DNA of 64,000 nt. Source: Rhodopirellula halodulae. Lineage in GTDB: Bacteria; Planctomycetota; Planctomycetia; Pirellulales; Pirellulaceae. Below the pieces are notes generated by a model, which was given only the letters and a program-made list of their open reading frames with translations, was not told the DNA's origin and made no database searches. The stretch lies in contig NZ_JAJKFV010000029.1 in the NCBI RefSeq assembly GCF_020966775.1, positions 1,873,372 to 1,937,371 of the forward strand. The letters are read 5' to 3'. The translations under genes and the position numbers were made by a program. Shown one piece after another: positions 53,315 to 62,460 of the stretch; position 1 is the stretch's first letter; each line of letters starts with the position of its first letter.

Positions 53315-54721
53315 ATGAACACTTTGTTGAATTCACCACAGTTGAAGTCACCACAAATGATCAGTCGCTTGTTGCCACTCGCCGTCGTTTGTTTGCTTTT
53401 CAACGCCTTGCATGCGACGCCGATCCGGGCGGCCAAGCCTGGGCAACCGGTCGTGGCTCGTGTGGAAATGCAATTTGCGAAAGAGGATCAGGTCGTAGAT
53501 GTCATCGCCAAAGGTGACCTTTTGACGGTGGTTGAAGATCGCGGTGAAGACTACGTGATTGTGACTCACGACGGCACGCGTGGCGCCGTGGACAAGGTGA
53601 ACGCCGTGGAGCTCGCGGAATCGACCGGCATTTACTCCGAGCTGATTGAAGAGAATCCGGACGAGGGACGTTACCATACGCTACGAGCTTCCGCTTGGTG
53701 GGCCTTGGGCGAGCAAGAAAAGGCGATGGCGGATTTCAACGAGGCCATCGAAAAGGGATACGAAGAGGCTCACGCCTATAGCAGTCGAGGACTTTTTCAC
53801 GCTGCTCGCGGAGAACATGAGAAAGCGATCAAGGATTACGAACGGGCTCTGGAACTGGATCCCGAAGACATCACCCCAATCATCAACCGTGCCGCCGTCC
53901 GCATGGCCCAGCGTAAGTTCGACGCGGCAATCGCTGACTACACCGAGGCCTTGGAGGTTCGTGAAGGAAACGCTGGTTTGTTGCGGCAGCGAGCGTTGGC
54001 CTACAAATCCGCGGGGCAGATGGAAAAGGCGATCGAGGACTACGACGCGATCGTGGATGACAACCCGGAGGATGTCGCGGCCGTTATGGGACGTGGCTAC
54101 ATTCGTTTTCAGCAGCATAACTACGCGGCGGCGGCAGCGGACTTTTCCGCGGCATTGGAACTGAATGAAAAGGACCCGGTGGCGTGGAACAACCGTGGTT
54201 ACAACCGCTATCAATTGGGCAAAGCCAAGGACGCCTTGGCGGATTACGACCGAGCCATTGAACTGGCCCCGGAATATGCATTGGCGCACCAAAACCGAGC
54301 CTGGTTGTTGGCGACCACCGAAGACGAATCGCTGCGTGATCCAGATGCCGCTGTCGAAGCCGCGAAAAAGGCTTGCGAGCTGAACGGCTATGGGAACGTG
54401 AGCGATCTCTCTGCCCTGGCGGCAGCGTTGGCGGCACAGGGTGAATTCAAGGAAGCCGTCGGTTGGCAAGAGAAGGTCGTCGAGTCGGCACCAGAAGACG
54501 CCAAGACGTTTGCCTCCAAGATTTTGGATCGCTATCGAGCCGGCAAGCCTTACATCGCCGATCCGATTGCGGCTGAGAAGACGGAGCAGCAGGCCGCCGA
54601 AGCAGCCGCGAAAAAGAAGGCTGACAAAGAGAATGCTGCGGCGAAGAAAGAGGCAGCCAAACGGTTGTCAGAGCAAGCTGAAAAAGAAGCCAAGGCGAGC
54701 GGGCTCGAGAAAGCCGAGTGA
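53315..54721 (+). CDS. Secreted SH3-like plus tetratricopeptide-repeat protein
   Basis: I start at the ATG at 53315 (MNTLLNSPQL), or the ATG at 53357 (MISRLLPLAVVCLLFNALHATPIRAA), since both lead into a signal peptide; the frame continues upstream but looks non-coding. After the signal an SH3-like segment of about 60 residues occurs (VIAKGDLLTVVEDRGEDYVIVTHDGTRGAVDKVNAVEL). About seven TPR units follow (YSSRGLFHAARGEHEKAIKDYERALELDPE and similar), and a basic Ala/Lys/Glu-rich C-terminal helix from about residue 415. It is probably a periplasmic scaffold; the partner is unknown. It is transcribed away from the YTV gene. Confidence 0.83.
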   Translation: MNTLLNSPQLKSPQMISRLLPLAVVCLLFNALHATPIRAAKPGQPVVARVEMQFAKEDQVVDVIAKGDLLTVVEDRGEDYVIVTHDGTRGAVDKVNAVELAESTGIYSELIEENPDEGRYHTLRASAWWALGEQEKAMADFNEAIEKGYEEAHAYSSRGLFHAARGEHEKAIKDYERALELDPEDITPIINRAAVRMAQRKFDAAIADYTEALEVREGNAGLLRQRALAYKSAGQMEKAIEDYDAIVDDNPEDVAAVMGRGYIRFQQHNYAAAAADFSAALELNEKDPVAWNNRGYNRYQLGKAKDALADYDRAIELAPEYALAHQNRAWLLATTEDESLRDPDAAVEAAKKACELNGYGNVSDLSALAAALAAQGEFKEAVGWQEKVVESAPEDAKTFASKILDRYRAGKPYIADPIAAEKTEQQAAEAAAKKKADKENAAAKKEAAKRLSEQAEKEAKASGLEKAE

Positions 54722-55026
54722 TTCGAGGCGAGTGACTTCGCTTCGCCAGCCAACACCGTGAAACGGCGGTTTCACGCCAATTATCAGAGCTTTTTTTGCT
54801 TTCTTCTGGAAAAGACTCAAGAAACGCGAAAGGGCCGTTTCGATTGGGGTTGCCGCGGCGTGTGTGGATCTCCGAGTATCGCGCGACGGACGAGGACGAG
54901 TTGAGGTCGCGAAGGATCGCGGTCTGACTCAATCAGACTCCTCGCCCGAACACGACGGCTTGGGTTCATAGCAATGATTCCAAGCGGTGCGGAGCAAACT
55001 TTTCTATCGTCCAAGGAGGGACGGGA
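54722..55026. other. 305-base non-coding stretch with a weak terminator-like hairpin
   Basis: No gene is visible. A stem GTGAAAC (54758-54764) with GTTTCAC (54769-54775) has a loop GGCG; seven T follow 15 bases later (54791-54797). It may end the TPR transcript weakly. The rest likely holds the promoter of the next gene. Confidence 0.45.
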
Positions 55027-56571
55027 GTGCACACGACTCATCATTCGGCTGGTGTTCTCGACCGATCGCGGCAACTTCGTTGGTTTGGTCAGCATCTGAT
55101 CATTCAGTGCTTGGCGGTGTGTTTCGCGATTCAATCGTTCGCTTCCACGGCGGTCGGCAGCGACGCGATCTTGCTCGAGTTTTCATCCGCACAGTGCGGC
55201 CCATGCCAAGCGATGAAGCCCGTTGTTTCGGAATTGATCGCTCGCGGAGTCCCGGTTCGCCAAGTCGATGTGCAGAGCGAGCCGCATTTGACTCGCCGCT
55301 TTGGTATCCGCAGCACGCCGACGTACATCGTCCTGCGAGAGGGCAAAGAGGTCACGCGACTGTTGGGCGTTCAAACGATCAGTGAGCTCACTGATGCACT
55401 CAGCCAATCCGCCGCTGGGCCTTTGATCCCGACTCGTAGCACCACCAATCAACCCAGCCTCAACGAACCGCAAACTCGACTGGCACCTCTGACCTCGGGT
55501 CAGAACGCGGTGGATCGAAGTCCCCGTCGAGCCATTCGTAAAGAACGTGCGAGTGAACCGTGGGATTCGGATTGGCAATCGCTCAACCAAGGTCCCGCGG
55601 AATCGGCCACCCAGTTGACCCACACGCAAGACGCATCGATGGAACCCATGCCGAGCATGTCCTTGGCCGATGCGATCGAGAAAGCAAAATCTGCCACCGT
55701 TCGACTGCGAGTCTTCGATGGTCGTGGTTACGGTGCTGGAACCGGAACGATTGTCGACACCAATGGCGATGAAGCTTTGATTCTGACCTGCGGCCACCTT
55801 TTCCGCGACGGCGAAGGCAAAGACAAAATCGAAGTGGATTTGTTTGTTGCGGGCGAAGTACGAACCGTCATGGGACAAGTCGTCGATTATGACGCGGGTG
55901 ATCGTGACATTGGTTTGGTGGCAATTCGTCCCGGGTTCCCCGTCACACCAGTCAAAGTATTGCCGGCTGGCGAAGTCGTCAAAGTGGGCCAGACGGCGTT
56001 CAGCTTTGGTTGTGATCGCGGTGATCCGCCGAGTCGTCGCGACACGCGAATCACTGGCGTCGACAAGTACAACCAAAACATCGGTGCGTCGAACTTGGAG
56101 ATCGATGGTGCCCCGATCGATGGTCGCAGCGGTGGAGGTTTGTTCGACGATCGGGGTGTACTGATTGGAGTGTGCAACGCGGCTGACTACAAATCGGATC
56201 TTGGAATTTACACCGGTCCGCGGTCCGTCTATTGGCAACTGGATCGAATCAATCTGACCAACCTCTACCAAGGTGGTGCTGCTGATATGCCTCGCGAGCA
56301 AATCGCCTCGAACAATCAGCAACCAACCCGCGAGCAGTCTTTGAATGCTCCTGCTCAGACGCCTCGCAACGAATTCACCATGGCAGCGGCAGGAAGCAGC
56401 CCATCGCCAATCGCCCAAGTTTCTGCAACGAAAGAGCCTCGGACTTCGGCAACGGAAATGATCGTGATCTTACGAGATCCCAACGGTCAGCAACGCGAGC
56501 AAGTCATGACGCTAAACCAGCCCGATCCGGATTTGGTTCAGCGAATCCGTCAGGCGGCGATGGGGCGATAA
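55027..56571 (+). CDS. Secreted thioredoxin-trypsin fusion protein
   Basis: The 514-residue product starts with GTG; a signal region (CLAVCFAIQSFASTAVGS) leads to a thioredoxin fold at about 46-130 with CGPC at residues 57-60 and the cis-Pro segment RSTPTYIVL. A 90-residue linker is followed by a trypsin-like domain at about 222-410 with a readable triad: His257 in LTCGHLF, Asp294 in DRDIGL and Ser368 in GRSGGG. The C-terminal 100 residues are disordered-looking. The combination suggests a periplasmic protease with redox activity, or a quality-control protein; this is inference. The GNAT-like frame begins two bases after its stop. Confidence 0.85.
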   Translation: MHTTHHSAGVLDRSRQLRWFGQHLIIQCLAVCFAIQSFASTAVGSDAILLEFSSAQCGPCQAMKPVVSELIARGVPVRQVDVQSEPHLTRRFGIRSTPTYIVLREGKEVTRLLGVQTISELTDALSQSAAGPLIPTRSTTNQPSLNEPQTRLAPLTSGQNAVDRSPRRAIRKERASEPWDSDWQSLNQGPAESATQLTHTQDASMEPMPSMSLADAIEKAKSATVRLRVFDGRGYGAGTGTIVDTNGDEALILTCGHLFRDGEGKDKIEVDLFVAGEVRTVMGQVVDYDAGDRDIGLVAIRPGFPVTPVKVLPAGEVVKVGQTAFSFGCDRGDPPSRRDTRITGVDKYNQNIGASNLEIDGAPIDGRSGGGLFDDRGVLIGVCNAADYKSDLGIYTGPRSVYWQLDRINLTNLYQGGAADMPREQIASNNQQPTREQSLNAPAQTPRNEFTMAAAGSSPSPIAQVSATKEPRTSATEMIVILRDPNGQQREQVMTLNQPDPDLVQRIRQAAMGR

Positions 56572-56573
56572 CT

Positions 56574-57308
56574 TTGTTCCGCCGCGGCCTGCTGTACACG
56601 CTCGGCATCATTTGGTGCCGAATCGTACCAGCGTCTTTGCTGCGATACCGCCGATGCGTGATCGTACGTTTGGCGGCGCGAGAAACGTCCGGGGCTGAGC
56701 ACCTAGCAGCAAATTTCGCCGCCCGTCGATCGAGAACGCCAGACGAATTGGCTTCCGTTGAGCGCGTGACGTTGTATTCACCGCCATCCCAAGATGACGT
56801 CACCGCGAAAGAAGCTCCGATGCCGAAAGCCCATGGCATTTGGCGAGAGCGTGACTCACCCGTCGCGCCCGCGTTGGGTGGAGCGTGGATCGCGGAAGAC
56901 GTGTTTGATGAACACGAGCTACACGTTCGCATCTCGCTGGACACGCAGCAACGATGGTTGTTTGCCGCGAGGGTTGAGAAAGGCCAGCGAGGTCAGGGCG
57001 TCTACTCCGCGTTGCTGGACGTGATTTTGCAAAGCGATGCAAATGTCTGGGCGGCAATCAATCCGTCCAACGTTGCCAGCATGCGTGCGCATAAAAGTTT
57101 CGTCGTCGAAACAGCGGGTGTCTTCTGCGTCTTGCGAGTGGGACCCTTTGCATGGGGACGAGTCGCGAATGCGGGTGGCTCTGTTCCTGCAAAATCGGCG
57201 GAGCCGGCCTTCAGTGATCACCGCTCGCACGTCTTGAAATTGCAGGACTGCTGCACCACAAATGGCAAAGAAAAACCGCTCGTGATTTGCATCACAAGCG
57301 GTCAGTGA
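56574..57308 (+). CDS. GNAT-like acetyltransferase family protein (start uncertain)
   Basis: The frame starts at TTG 56574, two bases after the preceding stop, and no ATG gives a better start; a GTG in the VIVRLA segment is an alternative. Near residue 130-180, AARVEKGQRGQGVYSALLDVILQS then WAAINPSNVASMRAHKSFVVE match the acetyl-CoA-binding core of GNAT enzymes (R/Q-x-x-G). The N-terminal part agrees poorly with the family. The end of the gene overlaps a hairpin (57275-57302) that acts as terminator for the opposite-strand response regulator gene, so the C-terminal residues are encoded by the hairpin. The substrate is unknown and the gene call is moderate. Confidence 0.55.
   Translation: MFRRGLLYTLGIIWCRIVPASLLRYRRCVIVRLAARETSGAEHLAANFAARRSRTPDELASVERVTLYSPPSQDDVTAKEAPMPKAHGIWRERDSPVAPALGGAWIAEDVFDEHELHVRISLDTQQRWLFAARVEKGQRGQGVYSALLDVILQSDANVWAAINPSNVASMRAHKSFVVETAGVFCVLRVGPFAWGRVANAGGSVPAKSAEPAFSDHRSHVLKLQDCCTTNGKEKPLVICITSGQ
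57275..57302 (-). terminator. Terminator of the response regulator gene, inside the end of the GNAT-like gene
   Basis: The minus-strand stem ACCGCT (57275-57280) with AGCGGT (57297-57302), with GTGAT/ATCAC continuing inside, is followed by TTTTTCTTT on the minus strand. It lies about 60 bases beyond the stop of the response regulator gene. Confidence 0.75.
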
Positions 57309-57360
57309 ATCGCAACGATTGTTGGTTCAGCGAACTTTGGTTCGCCGAGTATCGATCTGG

Positions 57361-57867
57361 TCAGGCTTGTATTCCGCCGCCGGTGTGCGACGGATGATTG
57401 CCCGCGTTGCCGGCTGCGGCTGACACGGCCGCTTGTTGAAGGTGAATCATCAGCTTTTTGTGGTCGCGAACGACTCGCAGGAATTCATCTTCGCTGACTG
57501 GTTTTTGGATGTAGTCGTAGACCCCAAGCTCGTCACAACGTTCTCGATAAGAAGCTTCTTCGCAGGCGGTCAAAACCACCGTCGTGACGCGGGCCGAATC
57601 CGGCTGCAGCTCGCACATCTCTTCGAGCACATCGATGCCAGTTCCGTCGGGCAGAATCATGTCGAGTAGCAACAGATCCAACCGTGGGGCGCGAGCAAAA
57701 ATGCCGGTGCGTTTCATGAACAGAATCGCTTCGTGCACGCTTCGAACCAACGTGAGTCGGTGATGCAGCCCGCTGCGACGCAATGCGTGAATCGTAACAC
57801 GCGCGTCCACGAGGCCGTCTTCCACCAACAGGATTTCCATTGGTTTGGTGCGTGAATCACCTAGCAT
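57361..57867 (-). CDS. Single-domain response regulator (Rcp1-like receiver)
   Basis: The 168-residue protein is a receiver domain alone: acidic pair in LLVEDGLVDARV, phospho-acceptor Asp69 in LLLLDMILPDGTG, Thr100 in VVLTACEE and Lys122 in YIQKPVSEDEF. After about residue 140 is a short Ala/Gly/His-rich tail. It resembles the Rcp1/CheY-like regulators that take phosphate from hybrid kinases. Its start is one base after the stop of the upstream 187-residue gene, so the two form a probable operon and the partner may signal through it. No histidine kinase is in the window. A terminator hairpin lies at 57275-57302. Confidence 0.88.
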   Translation of the reverse strand: MLGDSRTKPMEILLVEDGLVDARVTIHALRRSGLHHRLTLVRSVHEAILFMKRTGIFARAPRLDLLLLDMILPDGTGIDVLEEMCELQPDSARVTTVVLTACEEASYRERCDELGVYDYIQKPVSEDEFLRVVRDHKKLMIHLQQAAVSAAAGNAGNHPSHTGGGIQA

Positions 57868-57868
57868 T

Positions 57869-58432
57869 CTAAAGCTCCCTTTCGATCAGTTCGGCTTCGA
57901 GACGTTCATGACGTGTCATCTCACGCGTGAAGTGGGCAACTTGTTCGGCGAACGACACCACAGCGGTGCGGTCGCAACCACGATATTGTAATTCCTCGGA
58001 CTGTTCGATGAGATCGCACAGGTCGAGGTAGAGCCGTCGATGCTGTTCGAGTGCTTCGTGCAGTTGAGCTTGTGATTCGCCCGAATCGGTCGCGAATATT
58101 CCCAGTTGGGGGGGCGGTGCAGCGGTCTTCAAGTAACCATAGGACTCTTCCAGGCCGAATTGCAACGAGAGCAAGTCGCGAATTTCGCCGAGGGCACGTA
58201 CAAATCGTTTGATGAGTGATTGGGCGGAGTCCTCCGGGTTCCAATCTTCCGTTTCGCAGAGGGCCCGCAACTCGGCCGCTGCCAACCACAGATTTGGGTT
58301 GCTGTCTTTAATTTCTTGCAGAAACGCCGCGTTGATCAGCACTAAGCATTCGGAGGGATCCAAATGATGAGTTTGCGTTACGGCGGCGGCCGCCTGCAGC
58401 TTTCTACGCGGATGAGGGTCTACGCTCGTCAT
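57869..58432 (-). CDS. Helical protein of unknown function, operon partner of the response regulator
   Basis: I choose the ATG at 58432 (MTSVDPHPRRKLQAAAAVTQ), since the 53 codons further upstream look non-coding. The 187 residues are almost wholly helical and acidic (LWLAAAELRALCETEDW, ALEQHRRLYLDLCDLIEQSEELQYRG, EQVAHFTREMTRHERLEAELIEREL). They suggest a four-helix bundle, perhaps a phosphotransfer or hemerythrin-like fold, though no diagnostic His set was seen. It is directly followed by the response regulator gene (one base apart). I do not recognise the family. Confidence 0.65.
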   Translation of the reverse strand: MTSVDPHPRRKLQAAAAVTQTHHLDPSECLVLINAAFLQEIKDSNPNLWLAAAELRALCETEDWNPEDSAQSLIKRFVRALGEIRDLLSLQFGLEESYGYLKTAAPPPQLGIFATDSGESQAQLHEALEQHRRLYLDLCDLIEQSEELQYRGCDRTAVVSFAEQVAHFTREMTRHERLEAELIEREL

Positions 58433-58873
58433 ACCAATGCAAATCCTCCGTGCTTGGTAACTCTGGCCGAACCCGAAAAGGAAGCGTTTTGCCCAGCGTT
58501 CGTGCGTCAGAGCGGTGATTGAGAGGTTACGGCTGCTGAGACCGATCGTCAAGGAAATTGTGGAGCGCGGCGGGGTGGAAATTCGCTTCATGCTGAGTTT
58601 TGGCGGCTCATTTTCCCTCTATTCCCCCAAGTCTTCCTCATCCGTTTCCTCTTCCAGATCTCATGTCAAAATGTCGCTGCCAAGTTTCTGGCATCGCCAT
58701 GCGGACACTTCGACGACTTTACGAGTAGGATCTTGCGTCAGACCGAAGCCGCGAATCTGTTCCACAGCGAAGCGTATCTCGACGGATGTGCTGTATCGCG
58801 GATGGATTCCGAAACGTCGATTCGCTTTGTGTCCCCCGCCTCCCCACCCACCTTCTTTTCCCGCCCGATTCAC
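58433..58873. other. 441-base divergent intergenic stretch
   Basis: This separates the 187-residue gene from the alkaline phosphatase gene, if the latter starts at 58874. No repeat, tRNA or clear operator was seen. The phosphatase frame stays open upstream to 58733, so a longer N-terminus is possible but lacks signal-peptide character. Confidence 0.5.
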
Positions 58874-60658
58874 ATGTCACCGAAGCATTCCTTGTTGCCC
58901 AAGTCGTTGTTGCCCACGTCGTTGACCATGTTTGGGTTGCTGCTCTGCGGCCCGTTTGTTTTCGATTGCCACTCTGTCTCGGCGGAGGAGACCGTCAAGA
59001 AGCTGTTGGACAAAGCCAAGACTCTGGTGGATCTAGGGCCAGAAAAAGAGGACTTGGTCGACCCACTGCGTGACATGCAGTCCAACGCCATGAAGAAGCA
59101 GTCCGCGCCTTGGGGGCACTGGGGAAGCAATCCGGCGAAATACAGCACGTGGACCAATCACAGCAACCGTTTGATACCGCTGTATACGTTTGGGTACACG
59201 CTGAATGAGCTTCGAGAACGCGGCAGTTTGTATTCAAACGCTCAACGCATGCGGGAACACTTTGGTCGCGTCGATGAGCGGACCTTTCATCCCGCGGCCA
59301 ACTATCACGATCAGGTCGACGTGTATGACTTGCAAATGGCAGCAATCGAATCCGGCAAACGCAACGTGATCTTGATGATCTTTGATGGCATGGATTGGCA
59401 AACAACGCGAGCCGCGTCGCTGTATCGCAATCAAGCCAATCGCTATGACAGCGGTCGTGGCACCGGATTGCTGTTCCAGGATTACCGCAGAGTCAAAACC
59501 GATTTCGCGTTCATCGTGACCACGCCGTACTCATCGGGGGCCAAGTTGGATGTCAATTCGCAAACCATCACCGCGGCACCCGGGAAGTCGACCGGAGGGT
59601 TCTCGCCGGAACATGCGGGCCCGATGCCATGGCACGAGCAATCGCGTCGCGAGTATGTCATCGGCCAAGATCGCGAGGTGCCACACACCTTCACTGACTC
59701 CGCCTCATCAGCAACCAGCTTGATGGCGGGTGTGAAAACATACAACGGCTCGATCAACGTCATGCCGGATGGGAAGTTTGCTGAACCCATCGCCAGAACG
59801 CTTCAAAAGAAAGGCTACCGAGTCGGTGTGGTGACCAGCGTTCCCGTGAGTCACGCGACACCGGGTTCCGCCTATGCCAACAACGTGGTCCGGCAAGACT
59901 ACCAAGACATCACTCGTGATCTGGTTGGGTTACCTTCTTCATCGCATCGCAAGGATCCTCTTCCCGGATTGGATTTGTTGATTGGCGGAGGTTGGGGCGA
60001 AGGCGTTGGCAAGGATGGTTCCCAAGGTGAAAACTTCATGGCCGGCAACAAGTACTTCCACGAATCGGATCGTGAGGCCCTAAAACGCGACTCAAAGGAC
60101 GGTGAGGAGAACGCTTATCTGTTGGTCGAACGAACGGAGGGGCGTTCCGGTGCGGAGGTCCTGAATGAAGCGACCGAACAGGCCATCGAAGAAGGCAAAC
60201 GTTTAGTTGGATTCTTTGGGACGAAGGGCGGGCACCTGCCATTTCAAACTGCCGACGGCAACTTCAACCCGACCTTTGATGTGAAAGGCACCGAACGCTA
60301 CGACGAGGCGGATCTGATTGAGAACCCAAATTTGTCACAGATGACCGAATCCGCATTGAAGTGGTTGTCATCCTCGAAGCAGCGACCCAGCGAAAAAGAA
60401 AAGGCTCCGGGTTTCTGGTTGCTGATCGAAGCCGGTGACGTGGACTGGGCGAACCACGCGAACAACTTGGACAACAGCGTTGGCGCGGTGTTCAGTGGCG
60501 AACAAGCTTTTGAAACCGTCGTGAATTGGGTGACACAGCAAAACGCTTGGGACGATACCGCCGTGTTTGTGACCAGCGATCACGGGCACTTTCTGGTGAT
60601 TGAAAACGAACAAGCGATCAGTAATGCGGCCCAAAAAGCGGCCTCCAGCAATCGCTAG
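58874..60658 (+). CDS. Secreted alkaline phosphatase
   Basis: The ATG at 58874 (MSPKHSLLPKSLLPTSLTMFGLLLCGPFVFDCHSVSAEE) gives a signal peptide; the product has 594 residues. Motifs of the PhoA-type family are present. VILMIFDGMDWQTTRAASLY carries the first metal ligand, with Asp in place of the usual second Gly. Nucleophile Ser276 lies in DSASSATSLMAG. EAGDVDWANHANN and FVTSDHGHFLV are zinc-ligand segments. It would release phosphate from organic esters in the periplasm, and possibly supplies phosphate alongside the phosphonate cluster elsewhere in the window. It converges with rtcB with about 33 bases between stops. Confidence 0.92.
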   Translation: MSPKHSLLPKSLLPTSLTMFGLLLCGPFVFDCHSVSAEETVKKLLDKAKTLVDLGPEKEDLVDPLRDMQSNAMKKQSAPWGHWGSNPAKYSTWTNHSNRLIPLYTFGYTLNELRERGSLYSNAQRMREHFGRVDERTFHPAANYHDQVDVYDLQMAAIESGKRNVILMIFDGMDWQTTRAASLYRNQANRYDSGRGTGLLFQDYRRVKTDFAFIVTTPYSSGAKLDVNSQTITAAPGKSTGGFSPEHAGPMPWHEQSRREYVIGQDREVPHTFTDSASSATSLMAGVKTYNGSINVMPDGKFAEPIARTLQKKGYRVGVVTSVPVSHATPGSAYANNVVRQDYQDITRDLVGLPSSSHRKDPLPGLDLLIGGGWGEGVGKDGSQGENFMAGNKYFHESDREALKRDSKDGEENAYLLVERTEGRSGAEVLNEATEQAIEEGKRLVGFFGTKGGHLPFQTADGNFNPTFDVKGTERYDEADLIENPNLSQMTESALKWLSSSKQRPSEKEKAPGFWLLIEAGDVDWANHANNLDNSVGAVFSGEQAFETVVNWVTQQNAWDDTAVFVTSDHGHFLVIENEQAISNAAQKAASSNR

Positions 60659-60691
60659 AGTTTGGTGCTTCATCGTGATTGTTGGATCACG

Positions 60692-62200
60692 TCAGTCGTC
60701 GGCAGGGGCTCCGTCCTTCAGCACAAATTTTGCTTTCAACCGAGCTACCTCGTCGGCGAGTCCAGCGTGCCGCACGCTTGCCAGGACTTCGTTGAAGTCT
60801 TTGTAGGCATCCGGCGCCTCGTCCCGTGGGTAGGCTCGGCAATTGCTGATGATGTCATGATTCAATAAGTCTTGATCGACGTTGGATTGGTTCAATTGCT
60901 TCTTGGCCTTCGTACGACTGAGTTGTCGCCCTGCTCCGTGGTTCACGCTGAATGCGGAGACGGAAGCACCCGGTCGAGCCACCATGATGCTGGAACCATC
61001 GCGAGGATTGCCCGGCAACAGAATCGGATGCCCAGTTGATTCAAAGTCTGTTCCCGCGAGTTGTTCGTGTCCTGCGGGAAATGCACGTGTGGCTCCTTTG
61101 CGATGAACCCACTGTAGTTTGCCATCGATCGGTTCTTGGCGTGCAATGTTGTGGCTGATGAAATAGATCAGTTCGCCTTGGACGCCAGGGAAAACGTCAC
61201 GGAATGATTCCAAAACGAGTTGGTTGATCAGCAAGTGATTCACCGTTGCGAAGTTCGCTCCCATGGCCATGTCGCAGAGGTACTTTTGGCCTTCCGGGGA
61301 TGCCGCTTCCGCGTAGACCAATTGCGGGTCACCGGCGGGGAAAGCCAGCCCGGTTGATTGGAAGTGTGCCTTCATGGCGCGGAACTGTCCCATCGCTAAG
61401 TCGTGACCAAAACCGCGAGAGCCGCAATGTGACAGAAACGCGACCTGACCATCTCGCAATCCCCACTGCTCGCCGATCGCACGCAGTTCAGGGTCTTGTG
61501 AAAGCGAGACCACCTCGGCTTCACCAAAATGGTTGCCACCGCCATAGCTTCCGAGTTGACGGTATTTGCTCTCGATCCGATCCCGTTTGTCACGCTGGCG
61601 TCCCATCCAATCCAGTCGTGCCGCCAACGTGTCGACGGAACCATCGGGCGCCGTGTGCGAGGCGTCTTCGCAGCGTGAAGCCCAACTCTTGGGGATGCCA
61701 AGTTTCTTCAGCACGGATTTCGAGGCACCCTCGGTTGCCAATTGGAATCCCAGTGCCGCGTCGACGCTTCGGCTTTTGGGGGCGTGTCGCTGACCGCGTC
61801 CCGCACCGGTGGGGACGCGTTTGGCAATGGCTTGAATGATGCGTCGACGAACTTTTTGGTCCGCGATTTCTTCGGCGGGCAGATTGGTTTGCAACAAACT
61901 CATGCTGCACTTGATGTCGACGCCGACCGGACCAGGATAAACGTGGCTGGGCGAAACCATGACGCAACCAACCGGTGCGCCGTAGCCCACGTGTGCGTCC
62001 GGGTTCAGAACCACGCGGGATACACCGGGAGCCAAGCGACTGTTGATGGCTTGTTGAAAGGTTTGACTGCCAAAACTTTCACGAATTGGATCGGTCCCAA
62101 TCACTGTGATCGGGGAATGATCGTCCCCAACGGGCAGCGTCGCGATTGCTGGTCCCTGGACCTGAAGCATTTCGTGCATTGTGTCGACGGAATCCATCAT
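60692..62200 (-). CDS. rtcB: RNA-splicing ligase RtcB
   Basis: The 502-residue protein joins RNA 3'-phosphate or 2',3'-cyclic phosphate ends to 5'-OH ends, with GTP and manganese. It has LNPDAHVGYGAPVG, GPVGVDIKCSMSL (conserved Asp and Cys metal ligands), LSHCGSRGFGHDLAMG and the guanylated-His segment VNHGAGRQLSRTKAKKQL (His421). The length is close to the usual 400-480 residues plus some N-terminal extension. No archease or rtcA gene is adjacent. The start is the ATG at 62200 (MMDSVDT), with a second ATG next to it. Confidence 0.96.
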   Translation of the reverse strand: MMDSVDTMHEMLQVQGPAIATLPVGDDHSPITVIGTDPIRESFGSQTFQQAINSRLAPGVSRVVLNPDAHVGYGAPVGCVMVSPSHVYPGPVGVDIKCSMSLLQTNLPAEEIADQKVRRRIIQAIAKRVPTGAGRGQRHAPKSRSVDAALGFQLATEGASKSVLKKLGIPKSWASRCEDASHTAPDGSVDTLAARLDWMGRQRDKRDRIESKYRQLGSYGGGNHFGEAEVVSLSQDPELRAIGEQWGLRDGQVAFLSHCGSRGFGHDLAMGQFRAMKAHFQSTGLAFPAGDPQLVYAEAASPEGQKYLCDMAMGANFATVNHLLINQLVLESFRDVFPGVQGELIYFISHNIARQEPIDGKLQWVHRKGATRAFPAGHEQLAGTDFESTGHPILLPGNPRDGSSIMVARPGASVSAFSVNHGAGRQLSRTKAKKQLNQSNVDQDLLNHDIISNCRAYPRDEAPDAYKDFNEVLASVRHAGLADEVARLKAKFVLKDGAPADD

Positions 62201-62460
62201 GGTTTCCTTGTAGATGATGGAGCCGATGGATGCAGAGGATCGCTACTCTTCGTGCCGGCTCATAAGCGTTGGTTCATTCTGATTGAATCTTTCAGCAGCA
62301 GAGAGCGATGCCGATTCAAAAGGTTCGCTTCGAAACAACATTTCAGGCAGTCCTGCGGCTTCGATCGTCGCGTTGGTGTCCAGAAAGCAGCGTCGCCGGC
62401 TCTGCAGTCAATTTCACCAACGAGGATGTTTCTTGGCGGGTCTAACGGATCGTCCGGTTG

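Noticed and set aside
55183-56418. Long minus-strand open frame (411 codons) opposite the thioredoxin-trypsin gene
   Set aside because: It is a mirror of a gene with readable active sites and shows no family motif or plausible start.
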